A stretch of 64,000 bases of DNA from Desulfovibrio sp. JC022 (GCF_010470665.1 NZ_VOPZ01000002.1:150-64149); one strand, 5' to 3'; shown: positions 34,421-44,095, counted from the first letter of the stretch. Notes: generated by a model not told the origin, from the letters alone. Numbers and translations are program-made.

Positions 34421-34443
34421 GTTTGCAAAATTCAATTGCAAAC
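34421..34443. promoter_or_regulatory. Palindromic operator upstream of the FMN/ferredoxin gene
   Basis: GTTTGCAA-N7-TTGCAAAC is a perfect inverted repeat directly upstream of the ribosome binding site. It contains the same TTTGCAAAAT word found in the other AraC-regulated intergenic region at 23.7 kb, and the AraC gene at 34480 is adjacent. Confidence 0.5.
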
Positions 34444-34479
34444 AGACTAGCCCGTCCCTTTGAAGTTACGAAGGCAAAT

Positions 34480-35370
34480 TTATATCAATTGCTGGTACTT
34501 TCCTCTTACATGCTCACGGAATACCGACGGAGTAAATCCAGTCTCGCGTTTGAAAAATCTCCCAAAATACGATGGGTCCTCAAATTTTAACTTATAACAA
34601 ATCTCAGAAACATTCATATCGGAATTTGCAAGCATGCGCTTAGCGGTAACAACAAGCTCGTTACGGACAATCTGCCCCGGTGTCATGCTGGTAATCTCCT
34701 TAATTACCGCACTAAGCCTGCTGACGCTGACGTTCATCATTTCAGCATAATCCTGAACCCGCAGTTGCGGACTATGATCACTGGCTACAAGCTTCTTGAA
34801 TTCACGCACAATACGATTTTCCGACCTTGCTCCGGGCCGTTGCAAACGATCAGCAAACATGCGCTGCAAGCTGACCATCAAAATATGAAAATATGAACGA
34901 AGAACGGTCTCAAACCCCGGCTTGCGGGCACTGAACTCCCGGCAAAGGTTAGACATAATCCCGGACAATTCCCTCTTCTGCTCAGTTGAAAGCATGAACA
35001 TGGGTGAATTGAGTACGCTGTTGAAAAATTCCAATTCAAAAACATTATGTACCGGAGCTTCCGGAGATTTAAGAAATTCATCAGTGAAAACCATAACAAA
35101 ACCGTCAACTCCGCCTTCGGGATTCCACAAATGAAGCTGGCCCGGAGAAACAAAATACAATGAACCGGGAATAATATCATAGGTATCAAAATCTATGACA
35201 CAGCTACCGCATCCCGAAGCGACATAATGCACTACATAAAAATCATGCAGATGCGGTTCACGAACATCACTGATGGGACATCCGGTCCCGTCAGTAAAGG
35301 GATAGATCTTGAAATTTGACTCAATGCCGAGCAATTCGTCAGCCTTATGGATTGTATGGTTCTCTTTCAT
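34480..35370 (-). CDS. AraC-family transcriptional regulator
   Basis: 296 aa. The N-terminal ~170 residues form a cupin sensor (HLHDFYVVHYVASGCG; GSLYFVSPGQLHLW). The C-terminus has two helix-turn-helix motifs (QDYAEMMNVSVSRLSAVIKE; VSEICYKLKFEDPSYFGRFF). It is read in the same direction as the FMN/ferredoxin gene 70 nt downstream, which it may regulate. The ribosome binding site is weak. Confidence 0.9.
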   Translation of the reverse strand: MKENHTIHKADELLGIESNFKIYPFTDGTGCPISDVREPHLHDFYVVHYVASGCGSCVIDFDTYDIIPGSLYFVSPGQLHLWNPEGGVDGFVMVFTDEFLKSPEAPVHNVFELEFFNSVLNSPMFMLSTEQKRELSGIMSNLCREFSARKPGFETVLRSYFHILMVSLQRMFADRLQRPGARSENRIVREFKKLVASDHSPQLRVQDYAEMMNVSVSRLSAVIKEITSMTPGQIVRNELVVTAKRMLANSDMNVSEICYKLKFEDPSYFGRFFKRETGFTPSVFREHVRGKYQQLI

Positions 35371-35551
35371 GACTGCTGGATATCACCCCCGCCAACTCTT
35401 CATCAAGCGCAAAAAATGCACAAAAGTCAGCGCTTCGCAAATTTATAATTCAAGGCTGTCTTATTTTTAAGAATTAATTACTGACTTGAAACCGGAAAAG
35501 AGCTAAAATTCAATAAAAAGAAATTTTTCAATCTAAAACCCAAAAAATAGA

Positions 35552-36415
35552 ATGAAGCAGCTTCGCTTTTTCATCATATTATTCATTACCTTGATTTCAT
35601 TACCTGCCCATGCGGAAAATGTAATCAACTGGTATCATGCTGACTTTCCGCCATCAAGCATCATGAGCGGCAATCTGAAAGGTACGGGACATGAAAATTT
35701 ACTGGAAAAAAAATTGCAGAAGGCCCTCCCGGAATACAAACATTTTGACCATACAGCCAACTATGGCCGCATACTCAAACAATTAAAAATAACAAACGGC
35801 TGCTGCGTAACTATGATGAAGACCCCCGACCGGGAAAAATACATAGAATTCAGTGAGCCGATTATGCTTTATCTATCCAACGGAGTTATCACCCTTAAAT
35901 CTCAACTTAGCTATTTTAAACCATATATTGATGCCCACGGGTTTATTTCCATAAACAGGCTATTTCATAATTCCACCATGCGCATGGGCATTTCCAAAGG
36001 GCGCCGCTATGGCGGAAAAGTAGACAGCATAATAGACAGCAACACATATTCAAAAAAACTGGTGATTCATTATAAAGAAGACTTACTTGAATCCCTGTTG
36101 AAAAATATTCAGGCAAAGCGAAGTATTGACTACGCCATCGGCTACCCTCATGAACTGCAATGGCTTATTTCCCAAAATGCCGTAGAAGGTAAATTCATAT
36201 TTATACCTATCCGTGAAATGCCAGAATATAATTTAAGCTACATGGGCTGCTCCAAAAACAAATGGGGCAAACGCATTATCTCCAAGGTAAACAAAATAAT
36301 AAAAGGCCGTTACGAAGGTAAATATAAAAAAAGTTACCAGAAATATCTGCCAGCAGATCTTGTAGGCCTACATGAAAAGTGTGTTTCAAAAGCATTTTCT
36401 ACGCATAGTAATTAA
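35552..36415 (+). CDS. Orphan periplasmic solute-binding protein-like
   Basis: 287 aa with a signal peptide (LRFFIILFITLISLPAHA-EN). The fold pattern is that of extracellular solute-binding proteins family 3: INWYHADFPPSSIM, then ITNGCCVTMMKTPDREKYIEFSEP split by variable loops. No permease or ATPase is adjacent, so it may be a sensor component or act with a remote transporter. A/T-rich codon use differs from the housekeeping genes nearby. Confidence 0.75.
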   Translation: MKQLRFFIILFITLISLPAHAENVINWYHADFPPSSIMSGNLKGTGHENLLEKKLQKALPEYKHFDHTANYGRILKQLKITNGCCVTMMKTPDREKYIEFSEPIMLYLSNGVITLKSQLSYFKPYIDAHGFISINRLFHNSTMRMGISKGRRYGGKVDSIIDSNTYSKKLVIHYKEDLLESLLKNIQAKRSIDYAIGYPHELQWLISQNAVEGKFIFIPIREMPEYNLSYMGCSKNKWGKRIISKVNKIIKGRYEGKYKKSYQKYLPADLVGLHEKCVSKAFSTHSN

Positions 36416-36516
36416 TCATTCCACACATCTCGACATAAACTGGCCTATAAGCTACTATCAATCATCACTTTTTACTAATATTACCAGCAGCAAACGCTGC
36501 CAAAAATGGAGAACAT

Positions 36517-36894
36517 ATGGGAATTCTTGACGGATTAATGGGCAATGCTTCCGAAGTCAGCGTTGAAGATGTACAAGAAGAGCTCTCCCCCATTTTGGGA
36601 GACAGCGAACATGTAGAGCGGGCTTTCAAAGTCATCCGCGACATGTATGTTTTCACCTCCGGCAGGCTGATCCTCATTGACAAGCAGGGACTGACCGGAA
36701 AAAAGGTCGAATACATGTCCATACCCTACAAATCCATTTCCACCTTTTCAGTGGAAACAGCCGGACATTTCGACATGGACTCCGAGCTTAAAATGTGGGT
36801 TTCCGGCCGCCGCGATCCAATCACTAAGGAACTTAAAAAAGGCAGTGACGTTGTGGGGATTCAAAAGCTGCTCGCAAACAAAGTTCTGAAGTAG
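36517..36894 (+). CDS. Bacterial PH-domain protein (bPH_1-like)
   Basis: 125 aa, soluble, matching the pattern of the PF08000 family: FTSGRLILIDKQGLTGKKVE, then MSIPYKSISTFSVETAGHFD and SELKMWVSG. These small ring-forming proteins have unknown function. GGAGAACAT precedes the ATG, and a strong terminator follows. Confidence 0.87.
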   Translation: MGILDGLMGNASEVSVEDVQEELSPILGDSEHVERAFKVIRDMYVFTSGRLILIDKQGLTGKKVEYMSIPYKSISTFSVETAGHFDMDSELKMWVSGRRDPITKELKKGSDVVGIQKLLANKVLK

Positions 36895-36918
36895 TTGCGC
36901 TTCAAATTCAATCTTTCA

Positions 36919-36946
36919 AAGCCTGCCGAATTCGGCAGGCTTTTTT
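36919..36946 (+). terminator. Intrinsic terminator
   Basis: AAGCCTGCCGAA is followed by its perfect complement and TTTTTT, 25 nt after the PH-domain gene. Confidence 0.92.
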
Positions 36947-37030
36947 GTGCCCGATAAAACTTGATTCCCGCCTTCTGAATCCATACACTCTGCCGCACGA
37001 ACACAATTCCAACATAAGGATAGAAATATA

Positions 37031-38869
37031 ATGGGATACAAAAAGACTAAAGAATGCCTCGACGCCCTTGAAGCCAAAGGGGACCTGCTGCGAATAGATC
37101 AGGAAATCGACCCTAATATTGAAGCCGGGGTTATTCAACGGCGTGTTTTTCAGACAGGAGGCCCGGCCCTGCTTTTCACCAATGTGAAAGGGTGTAAATT
37201 CCCCATGGCCGCTAATATTTTTGGCACAAAGGAACGCCTGAATTTTATTTTCCGCGATACCATCGAAACCGTTGAACGGCTCATGAAACTGAAAATGTAT
37301 CCTATGGAAGCCATTAAACGGCCTTGGAAATATTTAGGCGCACCACGCACCGCTTACCACACCATGCCGCGCAAACTTTCCGAAGGTCCGGTTACCGCCA
37401 ACGAAACCACCATAGCTGAGTTGCCACAGCTTAAATCATGGCCCATGGACGGCGGAGCTTTCGTCACCCTGCCGCAGGTTTATTCCGAAAGCCCGGAGAA
37501 TCCCGGATTTGCAGGCTCAAACATCGGCATGTACAGGGTGCAGCTGTCCGGCAACGAATACAACAATACCGAGGTGGGGCTGCATTACCAGATTCATCGC
37601 GGTATCGGACACCATCATGCGCAGGCCCTTAAAAAAGGCGAAAAACTCAAAGTGAACATAGTTGTAGGTGGCGCGCCATCCATGACCATTGCCGCTGTAA
37701 TGCCCCTGCCCGAAGGCTTGGCGGAAATTTTCTTTGCCGGATCACTGGGCGGGCACCGCATCCCCATGGTTATGCGCCCTAACGGATTGCCGGTTCCTGC
37801 CGAAGCTGATTTCTGCATCTGCGGGACCATCAGCAATGAACAGAAACCTGAAGGCCCGTTCGGCGACCATATCGGCTACTACAGCCTGACCCACGATTTC
37901 CCGGTACTCAAGGTGGATAAAGTATACCACCGCAATGACGCCATCTGGCCGTTCACAACAGTGGGACGCCCACCGCAGGAAGACACCATGTTCGGTGATT
38001 TTATCCACGAACTGACATCCGAGCTGGTGCCGTCTGTTTTCACCGGAGTCCATGAAGTACACGCCGTGGACGTAGCCGGAGTTCATCCGCTGCTGCTGGC
38101 AGTAGGCAGCGAACGCTACGTACCCTACGCAGAAGAACGCCAACCGCAGGAACTGCTGACCAACGGCATGGCACTGCTGGGCAACACTCAGACCGCTCTG
38201 GCAAAATACCTTTTCATCGGCGCGAAAGAAGACATGCAGCACGGCGAGAACTGCCACAACATCCCGGTTTTCTTCAAACACATGTTGGAACGCGCCAACC
38301 TGAAACGCGATCTGCATTTCATCACCAGAACCACCATTGATACTCTTGATTATTCCGGTATGGGCTTCAACGAAGGCTCCAAACTAATCTTTGCTGCCGC
38401 CGGATCAAAGAAAAGGGAGCTTTCCAAAGAGTTGCCCGAACTTCCCACCCTGCCTGATGGTTTCAGCGAGGCAAAAGTATTCGGTCCCGGAATAATGCTT
38501 ATCAAGGGACGCAAAAGCGAAACCGCACGCGGGAACGGCGATCCGCAAATGGAAAGGCTCGGAGAAGCTCTCAAGCACGCCAAAGGCATTGAAGGGTTCC
38601 CCATGATCGTAGTTGTGGATGATCCTGATTTCACCGCCAAAAACTGGGAAAATTTTATTTGGGTAACTTTCACCCGCTCCGACCCGGCAACAGATATCTA
38701 CGGAGCCGGAGCCTTCACCAAGGCCAAGCACTGGGGAGCAGAAAAAGCCATTATCATCGATGCCAGGATGAAATCATATCAGGCACCGCCGCTTGAACCC
38801 GACCCGGAAGTAGAAAAGCGGGTTGACGCACTGGCTGCATCCGGTGGACCTCTTTATGGGGTGATATAA
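37031..38869 (+). CDS. UbiD-family prenylated-FMN decarboxylase
   Basis: 612 aa, longer than E. coli UbiD (497). The family blocks are clear: GSNIGMYRVQLSGNEY, HYQIHRGIGHHHAQA, and PEGPFGDHIGYYS with the catalytic acidic residues. It is a reversible decarboxylase using prenylated FMN made by UbiX. In anaerobes such proteins act in menaquinone synthesis or aromatic acid metabolism. No ubiX gene is adjacent. AAGGATAG precedes the ATG. Confidence 0.9.
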   Translation: MGYKKTKECLDALEAKGDLLRIDQEIDPNIEAGVIQRRVFQTGGPALLFTNVKGCKFPMAANIFGTKERLNFIFRDTIETVERLMKLKMYPMEAIKRPWKYLGAPRTAYHTMPRKLSEGPVTANETTIAELPQLKSWPMDGGAFVTLPQVYSESPENPGFAGSNIGMYRVQLSGNEYNNTEVGLHYQIHRGIGHHHAQALKKGEKLKVNIVVGGAPSMTIAAVMPLPEGLAEIFFAGSLGGHRIPMVMRPNGLPVPAEADFCICGTISNEQKPEGPFGDHIGYYSLTHDFPVLKVDKVYHRNDAIWPFTTVGRPPQEDTMFGDFIHELTSELVPSVFTGVHEVHAVDVAGVHPLLLAVGSERYVPYAEERQPQELLTNGMALLGNTQTALAKYLFIGAKEDMQHGENCHNIPVFFKHMLERANLKRDLHFITRTTIDTLDYSGMGFNEGSKLIFAAAGSKKRELSKELPELPTLPDGFSEAKVFGPGIMLIKGRKSETARGNGDPQMERLGEALKHAKGIEGFPMIVVVDDPDFTAKNWENFIWVTFTRSDPATDIYGAGAFTKAKHWGAEKAIIIDARMKSYQAPPLEPDPEVEKRVDALAASGGPLYGVI

Positions 38870-38886
38870 AGAAACTCGGCAACTCA

Positions 38887-38920
38887 AAAACTCCCCGGCT
38901 CAACCAAGCCGGGGAGTTTT
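38887..38920. terminator. Bidirectional terminator
   Basis: A perfect stem (CTCCCCGGCT/AGCCGGGGAG) flanked by AAAA and TTTT lies between convergent genes. Confidence 0.88.
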
Positions 38921-38947
38921 GAAATTCATATCACGACAAACCGTCTC

Positions 38948-39712
38948 TTACTTCCCAATCCCCTGTAATCCATACTTGCTTTTCAATTTCTCAAGCCGAC
39001 CATCGGCGTCCATTTCTTTCAGGGCTGAATCAATCCTTTGAATAAGCCGCTTGGTCTTATGGGTGTGGTTGCCGAAAATATAAAATCGCAATGACTTAAC
39101 TCCGGGCATGGGAACACAACCGATCCCTGTCATATCAACCCCCTTCAATCTGGCGCGAGAGCCTACTATCTGCTCAAATCCGATTGCCAGCTCAAATCGA
39201 TATTTTCCAAGCATTTTGAGCATAGTTTCAATATCCTTAGCACCCATCTGAACTTTGGAAGTATCGAATGGGTAGACCTTATAATTAAACCCGTAAACCC
39301 CGCCCAAAGAATATTTATTTACATCTAAAACTTTCTTTATCTCCGGTCCATGGGGGAACCTGTCTTTGAGATAATACAAAACATTATCAAGATGATAGAT
39401 TTCATTTGAAAATAAATAACTCTGCAAACGAGGAGAATCCTTGCTGCCGTCAAGAACAAGATCAAGCTCGTTGTTTCCAAGCATAGCCAGACATCTTTTC
39501 CACGGCAGAGCCACTAACTTCAACTCGTCATCAGGGGTACTGAAAACCTCCTTGAGAAAATCAACCGTAAAACCTTTTAGTTTCAAAGAGTCATCAGGAG
39601 TGGTATAACAATATGGAGACCAGTACCCTGATCCGCCGACCCTGATTTTCTCAGCTCCTGCGATTGATGTGGGCAATATGAGAAAAATTATCGACCAGAT
39701 AAGATATCGCAT
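38948..39712 (-). CDS. Orphan periplasmic solute-binding protein, family 3-like
   Basis: 254 aa with a signal peptide (YLIWSIIFLILPTSIAGA-EK). Family 3 features are SGYWSPYCYTTPDD, GFTVDFLKEVF, WKRCLAMLGNNELDLVLDGS. No transport partners lie nearby. GGAGTTAGA precedes the ATG. It may be an amino-acid-like ligand sensor. Confidence 0.78.
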   Translation of the reverse strand: MRYLIWSIIFLILPTSIAGAEKIRVGGSGYWSPYCYTTPDDSLKLKGFTVDFLKEVFSTPDDELKLVALPWKRCLAMLGNNELDLVLDGSKDSPRLQSYLFSNEIYHLDNVLYYLKDRFPHGPEIKKVLDVNKYSLGGVYGFNYKVYPFDTSKVQMGAKDIETMLKMLGKYRFELAIGFEQIVGSRARLKGVDMTGIGCVPMPGVKSLRFYIFGNHTHKTKRLIQRIDSALKEMDADGRLEKLKSKYGLQGIGK

Positions 39713-39894
39713 TCTAACTCCATGCCTTCGGCATATTTACAACACCATCCTGAGCATACCTAATCGCTAAGTTTTTAACCAGTATGTTTGCTATATTTCA
39801 CTCAGCCCGCAGCTCGTTATGACCGGAATAATTTATGCATAAGTTATACTAAAAACCAAAAAAGAGTCAAAATATTGCCTCACAGGGGGCAGCC

Positions 39895-41169
39895 ATGGTT
39901 AAACAACATCGAAACAATTTATTTAATGACTGTGATTTAAGTGTCATACTTGAAAACGTATGCAACAGCATCATTCCACAGGTGGAAACTATCCCCGAGA
40001 AGGAATTTCTTTCCTCTTCTGATTCCGAACTGGTGGAAAACATCATCGGTCAAAATTCAATCAAACAAATCACCCTGCACGAAGAAAAAATCCACATGCG
40101 CAAGCCTGCCCTGTGCAGAATAACACCTGCGGGCAAAGTATATCGCCCTGTAGACGGACAAGACCCGCCTAATTTGAAAGACGGCATGATCACGCAGGTA
40201 GAAATCCCCTATTCCGGCGACAAAAGACTTCTGGTAAGCAGGCCGAGCATGCATTACGCACACGGCGGTCCCAGCTTTACCATCAAAAAAGACCGCATAA
40301 TAAAATATTATGTCAGGCCCCTTTATTCCGACCCGAAATCATTCAAAAACCATTTTTTGCGCAATTATGAAAGAATAAATCAATATCTTGCATGGCAGGC
40401 CCATGATATCGCTTTTTTTGATAAGAAATTGCGCAAGCTTGTGCTCACTGCTGTTTCAAAAAGACGTGACAGGAACAATACAATTGATCTGCGTCTCGCA
40501 CCCAAGCCCGGTGCAACGGAATTCAATCCCGTGCATGTGCGGCGCAAACTTGCCTCCCTTCCTGACCATTCAGCAAACAACGGAACACCTGTCATTTCCG
40601 ATGAGGATTTCATCAAGGCAATCCGTGTACTGCGCCATACAGGCAGCAGTTTTGAACGCACACCTGCTATTTACAGCGTCCACAATGATCAGGATTTGCG
40701 CAACATACTGGTCTCAAACCTGAATACCCATTTTGCAGGAGAGAATAACAAAGACATATTTAAACGTGTAGGAGTAAATGGATTTACTGTGTCCGTCACT
40801 GAACAGCAGGCCCTCATAGGAAAATGTACAACATGGCACTGCGAAGAAGGATTCATCCATCACCTTAATACTCTGTTTCAAGAGGAAATATGCCGATCAT
40901 GCAAAGTAGCATTAGCCATATTCAACAGAACAGAGCACGACTTCGCATCACTCCTAAAGAATATCCGCGAAACACTTATGGAACACCCGTACATGGTAAA
41001 ACTTGAAAAAGAATTTGCTGAAAATGAATGGCATACTATAATGAATACCCAAGACGACCTGACGAATCACCACTGGGTCCATCTGATGGTCTTTAACCTC
41101 TACTTCAAAAAAAAGGAGGACTCTCCCCACCTGACTGAAGAAGAACGGGAATTTCTTGCTAAACTTTGA
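39895..41169 (+). CDS. Hypothetical protein with degenerate PD-(D/E)XK-like C-terminal domain
   Basis: 424 aa, no signal peptide or membrane segment. The C-terminal ~180 residues follow a pattern I recall from a widespread hypothetical family: SSFERTPAIYSV (about residue 250), ILVSNLNTHFAG (275), then the strand that usually reads A-E-C-K-x-W but here reads ALIGKCTTW (307), and KVALAIFNRTEHDFASLL (337). In that family the Asp and Glu-x-Lys form a restriction-endonuclease-like site; here the Asp position reads GFTV and the Glu is lost, so the domain looks inactive. The N-terminal half is unknown. The gene stands alone with no ribosome binding site better than GGGGGCAGCC. Confidence 0.6.
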   Translation: MVKQHRNNLFNDCDLSVILENVCNSIIPQVETIPEKEFLSSSDSELVENIIGQNSIKQITLHEEKIHMRKPALCRITPAGKVYRPVDGQDPPNLKDGMITQVEIPYSGDKRLLVSRPSMHYAHGGPSFTIKKDRIIKYYVRPLYSDPKSFKNHFLRNYERINQYLAWQAHDIAFFDKKLRKLVLTAVSKRRDRNNTIDLRLAPKPGATEFNPVHVRRKLASLPDHSANNGTPVISDEDFIKAIRVLRHTGSSFERTPAIYSVHNDQDLRNILVSNLNTHFAGENNKDIFKRVGVNGFTVSVTEQQALIGKCTTWHCEEGFIHHLNTLFQEEICRSCKVALAIFNRTEHDFASLLKNIRETLMEHPYMVKLEKEFAENEWHTIMNTQDDLTNHHWVHLMVFNLYFKKKEDSPHLTEEEREFLAKL

Positions 41170-41177
41170 TAAAATAA

Positions 41178-41202
41178 GCCCTCTGTGTTGAACACAAAGG
41201 GC
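41178..41202 (-). terminator. Intrinsic terminator
   Basis: GCCCTCTGTGTT pairs with AACACAAAGGGC with one mismatch; on the minus strand TTATTTTATC follows. It serves the minus-strand gene ending at 41218 and can affect the convergent gene too. Confidence 0.6.
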
Positions 41203-41217
41203 CTTGCTGAAAAATTT

Positions 41218-41715
41218 TTAATTCGTTTTACGGCTCCTGTCATATTCAGTTAGAGAATCCGGCAACTGATACAACCACCTGAAAAGCCCGTTTACCGACA
41301 ATCCTACAGGCGATTGTCCGATCCCGCCCCTTTCTGCCAGCAAAACCCCGAACAAACGTACCACTTCCGCATGACTTTTCTGTCCGGTTCTGCCACCGTC
41401 AATATCAGCGATCAAGCGGTTAAGACTACTCAGAAGCTTCAGCCCCAAAGCATCCTCGGGCAGAAGCCGCACCGCCAGCCCGGTATGCAGCTGCCGCAAC
41501 TTGGACACCGCTGCATACGCTGCTTTATCGTTAGCGCACCCGCCATACTGCCGCGGAGTATGGTTGGTAATCAACAAGGCCATCTTACGTATTTCCTTGC
41601 GCCACTGTTGAAATTCCTTATCTGCAAACCTGCTCTGCTCTCTAGCCTGCACCAAGGCATAAGCAAGACAAAATCCCCCGATTCCCGCTAAAAGCACCGC
41701 CCACGCATCGCTCAT
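41218..41715 (-). CDS. Hypothetical protein with N-terminal membrane anchor
   Basis: 165 aa. A transmembrane helix at residues 5-22 (WAVLLAGIGGFCLAYALV) is followed by a basic helical stretch (QQWRKEIRKMALLI) and a mostly helical soluble domain. I recognise no family. GAGGAGAAT precedes the ATG. Confidence 0.65.
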   Translation of the reverse strand: MSDAWAVLLAGIGGFCLAYALVQAREQSRFADKEFQQWRKEIRKMALLITNHTPRQYGGCANDKAAYAAVSKLRQLHTGLAVRLLPEDALGLKLLSSLNRLIADIDGGRTGQKSHAEVVRLFGVLLAERGGIGQSPVGLSVNGLFRWLYQLPDSLTEYDRSRKTN

Positions 41716-41836
41716 ATTCTCCTCGCATCAGCTTACGTTTATTGATTTATTTAATCAGAATTATTTCACGTGCACGATTTTTTATCAATTGTAAAAAAAC
41801 AAACATGTTTGTTGCAGATACGAATAAAAAAACAAA

Positions 41837-41862
41837 AGGCACGGACAAACATCCGTGCCTTT
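41837..41862 (-). terminator. Intrinsic terminator
   Basis: A perfect 8-bp stem GGCACGGA/TCCGTGCC with A/T tracts on both sides lies 23 nt after the EF-hand gene on the minus strand. Confidence 0.85.
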
Positions 41863-41884
41863 TTTAGTGCAGAAACTCAAAAAT

Positions 41885-42460
41885 TTACTGCTTCTTTTTC
41901 CACTCTTCCCATTCTTTTTTGCTCAATTTACCATCCTTATTCAGGTCTGCTTCACGCATAATACGCCCGGCATTAAGAGGGTAAACCTTGATAATCTCGG
42001 AACGGATAACGGTCTTACTGCCATCTTTATCGATATCAACAAAAGCACGGGCAAAACGGATTCGCTCCATATCGTAGTAAAGAGCCTTGGCTTTACGGCC
42101 GCTTTCAAGATTATAGAGAGACATGTTCTCTTTACCGGTCAAAGTTCCCAGAGTGTATCCCGCATCATGTTCAGCAAAATAGAGACTGACATTGTCAGCA
42201 CCGATAACACCGCTGAACCCTTCAGTAATAAGATTTTCCTTGTTTTCGGCAAACCATGCTTTCTCACCGGAGAAAAGGTTTCCTTCCTGCTTTTTAATTA
42301 CAAAAACAGCCTTATGTTCTTTAATATTTCCGTCTTTGGTGATCATCTTGACCATACCGACCCATGTTCCGCGCAGCTCAGGACATCCGTCAGCAAAGGC
42401 AAAAGAGCCCATCAGCACCAGAGCGAGAAGAACAACGCTGCAACCTAGAAACTTTTTCAT
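41885..42460 (-). CDS. Exported protein with C-terminal EF-hand
   Basis: 191 aa. A signal peptide (KKFLGCSVVLLALVLMGSFA, cleavage near FA-DG) is followed by a beta-rich domain of about 120 residues with no clear homology. The C-terminus carries a calcium-binding loop DLNKDGKLSKKEW; a related DIDKDGSKT occurs ~40 residues earlier and may be a second, partial site. The start is the ATG at 42460 with GGGAGGCAG upstream. Probably a periplasmic calcium-responsive protein. Confidence 0.75.
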   Translation of the reverse strand: MKKFLGCSVVLLALVLMGSFAFADGCPELRGTWVGMVKMITKDGNIKEHKAVFVIKKQEGNLFSGEKAWFAENKENLITEGFSGVIGADNVSLYFAEHDAGYTLGTLTGKENMSLYNLESGRKAKALYYDMERIRFARAFVDIDKDGSKTVIRSEIIKVYPLNAGRIMREADLNKDGKLSKKEWEEWKKKQ

Positions 42461-42562
42461 TTTATCTGCCTCCCAGATTTCAAAATTAAAGATACTACAC
42501 TTATTTAGCAAAGAAACGAATACGTCAACCCATTCCCGCAAAAACACTCATTGCCAATAAAA

Positions 42563-42590
42563 AAAGGGCAGCCCGTATGGACTGCCCTTT
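42563..42590 (-). terminator. Intrinsic terminator of glnQ
   Basis: AAAGGGCAG pairs with CTGCCCTTT; the minus strand continues TTTTTATT. It ends the glnHPQ transcript. Confidence 0.82.
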
Positions 42591-42612
42591 GTTCTTTCGA
42601 TTCTAGATCCCC

Positions 42613-43344
42613 TTAAAGGTGGGAAACAACCTTGCCAAGAAAATCCTTGAGTCTCGGATTCTTGGGATTGGCGAAAACCGCAGAGGGATCGCCTTCTTCC
42701 TGAATAATACCTTCATCAATGAAAATGAGACGATCAGCAACTTCCTTGGCAAATCCCATCTCGTGTGTAACCACGATCATGGTCATACCTTCCTTGGCAA
42801 GTTTCTGCATAACTTCAAGGACCTCACCGACCAGCTCCGGATCGAGTGCGGAAGTGGGTTCGTCGAAGAGAATAACCTTGGGCTGAAGAGCCAAAGAACG
42901 GGCAATTGCTACACGCTGCTTCTGTCCGCCGGAAAGCTGTTCAGGATAATTGCGGGCCTTATCTTTTAGACCGACCTTCTCCAGCAGCTTAAGGCCGAGT
43001 TCATCAGCATCGCTCTTGGACATCTTACGAACCTTGACGGGACCGAGAGTCACGTTTTCAAGGATGGTCATGTGCGGAAAAAGGTTGAACTGCTGAAAAA
43101 CCATACCCGCTTCGGTGCGCACTTCGTTAATATTTGTGGACGGGGCCATGATATCGTGCCCGTCTACAATGATGGTACCGGATGTGGGTTCCTCAAGCTT
43201 GTTGATGCAACGCAAAACAGTGGATTTACCGGACCCGGAAGGCCCGATAATACAGACAACTTCGCCGGACTCAACCTTGAGGTCGATTCCCTTGATAACT
43301 TCAAGCTTCCCGAAACTTTTATGAAGGTTCTTAATTTCAATCAT
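42613..43344 (-). CDS. glnQ: Glutamine ABC transporter ATPase
   Basis: 243 aa, polar amino-acid uptake ATPase. Walker [12 protein letters not shown], signature [15 protein letters not shown], Walker [15 protein letters not shown], switch [16 protein letters not shown] precedes the ATG. It is the last gene of glnH-glnP-glnQ. Confidence 0.93.
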   Translation of the reverse strand: MIEIKNLHKSFGKLEVIKGIDLKVESGEVVCIIGPSGSGKSTVLRCINKLEEPTSGTIIVDGHDIMAPSTNINEVRTEAGMVFQQFNLFPHMTILENVTLGPVKVRKMSKSDADELGLKLLEKVGLKDKARNYPEQLSGGQKQRVAIARSLALQPKVILFDEPTSALDPELVGEVLEVMQKLAKEGMTMIVVTHEMGFAKEVADRLIFIDEGIIQEEGDPSAVFANPKNPRLKDFLGKVVSHL

Positions 43345-43348
43345 GTCA

Positions 43349-44017
43349 CTACCTCCGGGAAGTATTGAGCTTTTTCTCTATACGGCGCATTACGAATGCA
43401 ATGGAAAGGGTCATAGCCAGATAAACACAGGCAACGGAAAGATACACCTCAAAGGCCCGAAAGTTCACGGAAGTGATCTCCTGCCCAGTTCTCATAAGTT
43501 CACCGACACCGATAACCATGAGCAAAGAGGTATCTTTGAGACTGATAATGAACTGGTTGCCAAGTGGCGGAATCATACGTTTAAGTGCCTGCGGCCAGAT
43601 AACATAGCGCATGGTCTGCGCGTTGGTCAGGCCGATGGAACGCCCTGCCTCAAACTGTCCTTTATGAATGGACTGAACCGCCCCGCGGACGATCTCAGCA
43701 ATATAGGCACCTGAATTGACTGCGATAATAATAATACCGGCGGTGATAGGCGGAATGCGCACCCCGAGAGCCATGGGGACCCCATAATAAAGGAACATGG
43801 CCTGAACAAGCATGGGCGTACCCCTGATGGCTTCAACATAAACCCCGGCAATCTTTCTAGTGAAAAAATTGCGGGAAAGCTTCATCAAACCTGCTGCGCT
43901 TCCAAGTATAAATCCAAGAAATAGACCGCCGATGGTAATCTCAATAGTAAGCTTGAGACCACGCATGAGCATGGGAAATGTGTCCCAGAAAACTGTAGTG
44001 TCAAATGCGAATGCCAT
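43349..44017 (-). CDS. glnP: Glutamine ABC transporter permease
   Basis: 222-aa inner-membrane permease of the His/Glu/Gln family with about five transmembrane segments. The family motif [14 protein letters not shown] and the EAA-like loop [20 protein letters not shown] are present. It lies 4 nt upstream of glnQ. Confidence 0.92.
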   Translation of the reverse strand: MAFAFDTTVFWDTFPMLMRGLKLTIEITIGGLFLGFILGSAAGLMKLSRNFFTRKIAGVYVEAIRGTPMLVQAMFLYYGVPMALGVRIPPITAGIIIIAVNSGAYIAEIVRGAVQSIHKGQFEAGRSIGLTNAQTMRYVIWPQALKRMIPPLGNQFIISLKDTSLLMVIGVGELMRTGQEITSVNFRAFEVYLSVACVYLAMTLSIAFVMRRIEKKLNTSRR

Positions 44018-44043
44018 TAGGACCTCTGTTTAAAAAATAATTA

Positions 44044-44065
44044 GGGGCGGCTATATAGCCGCCCC
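44044..44065 (-). terminator. Stem-loop between glnH and glnP (attenuator)
   Basis: An 11-bp perfect palindrome (GGGGCGGCTAT and its complement) is followed on the minus strand by TAATTATTTTTT. It lies inside the operon after glnH, so it probably gives more binding protein than membrane components. Confidence 0.75.
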
Positions 44066-44095
44066 ACAAAACACATTGGAATAGTTGTAAATAAA

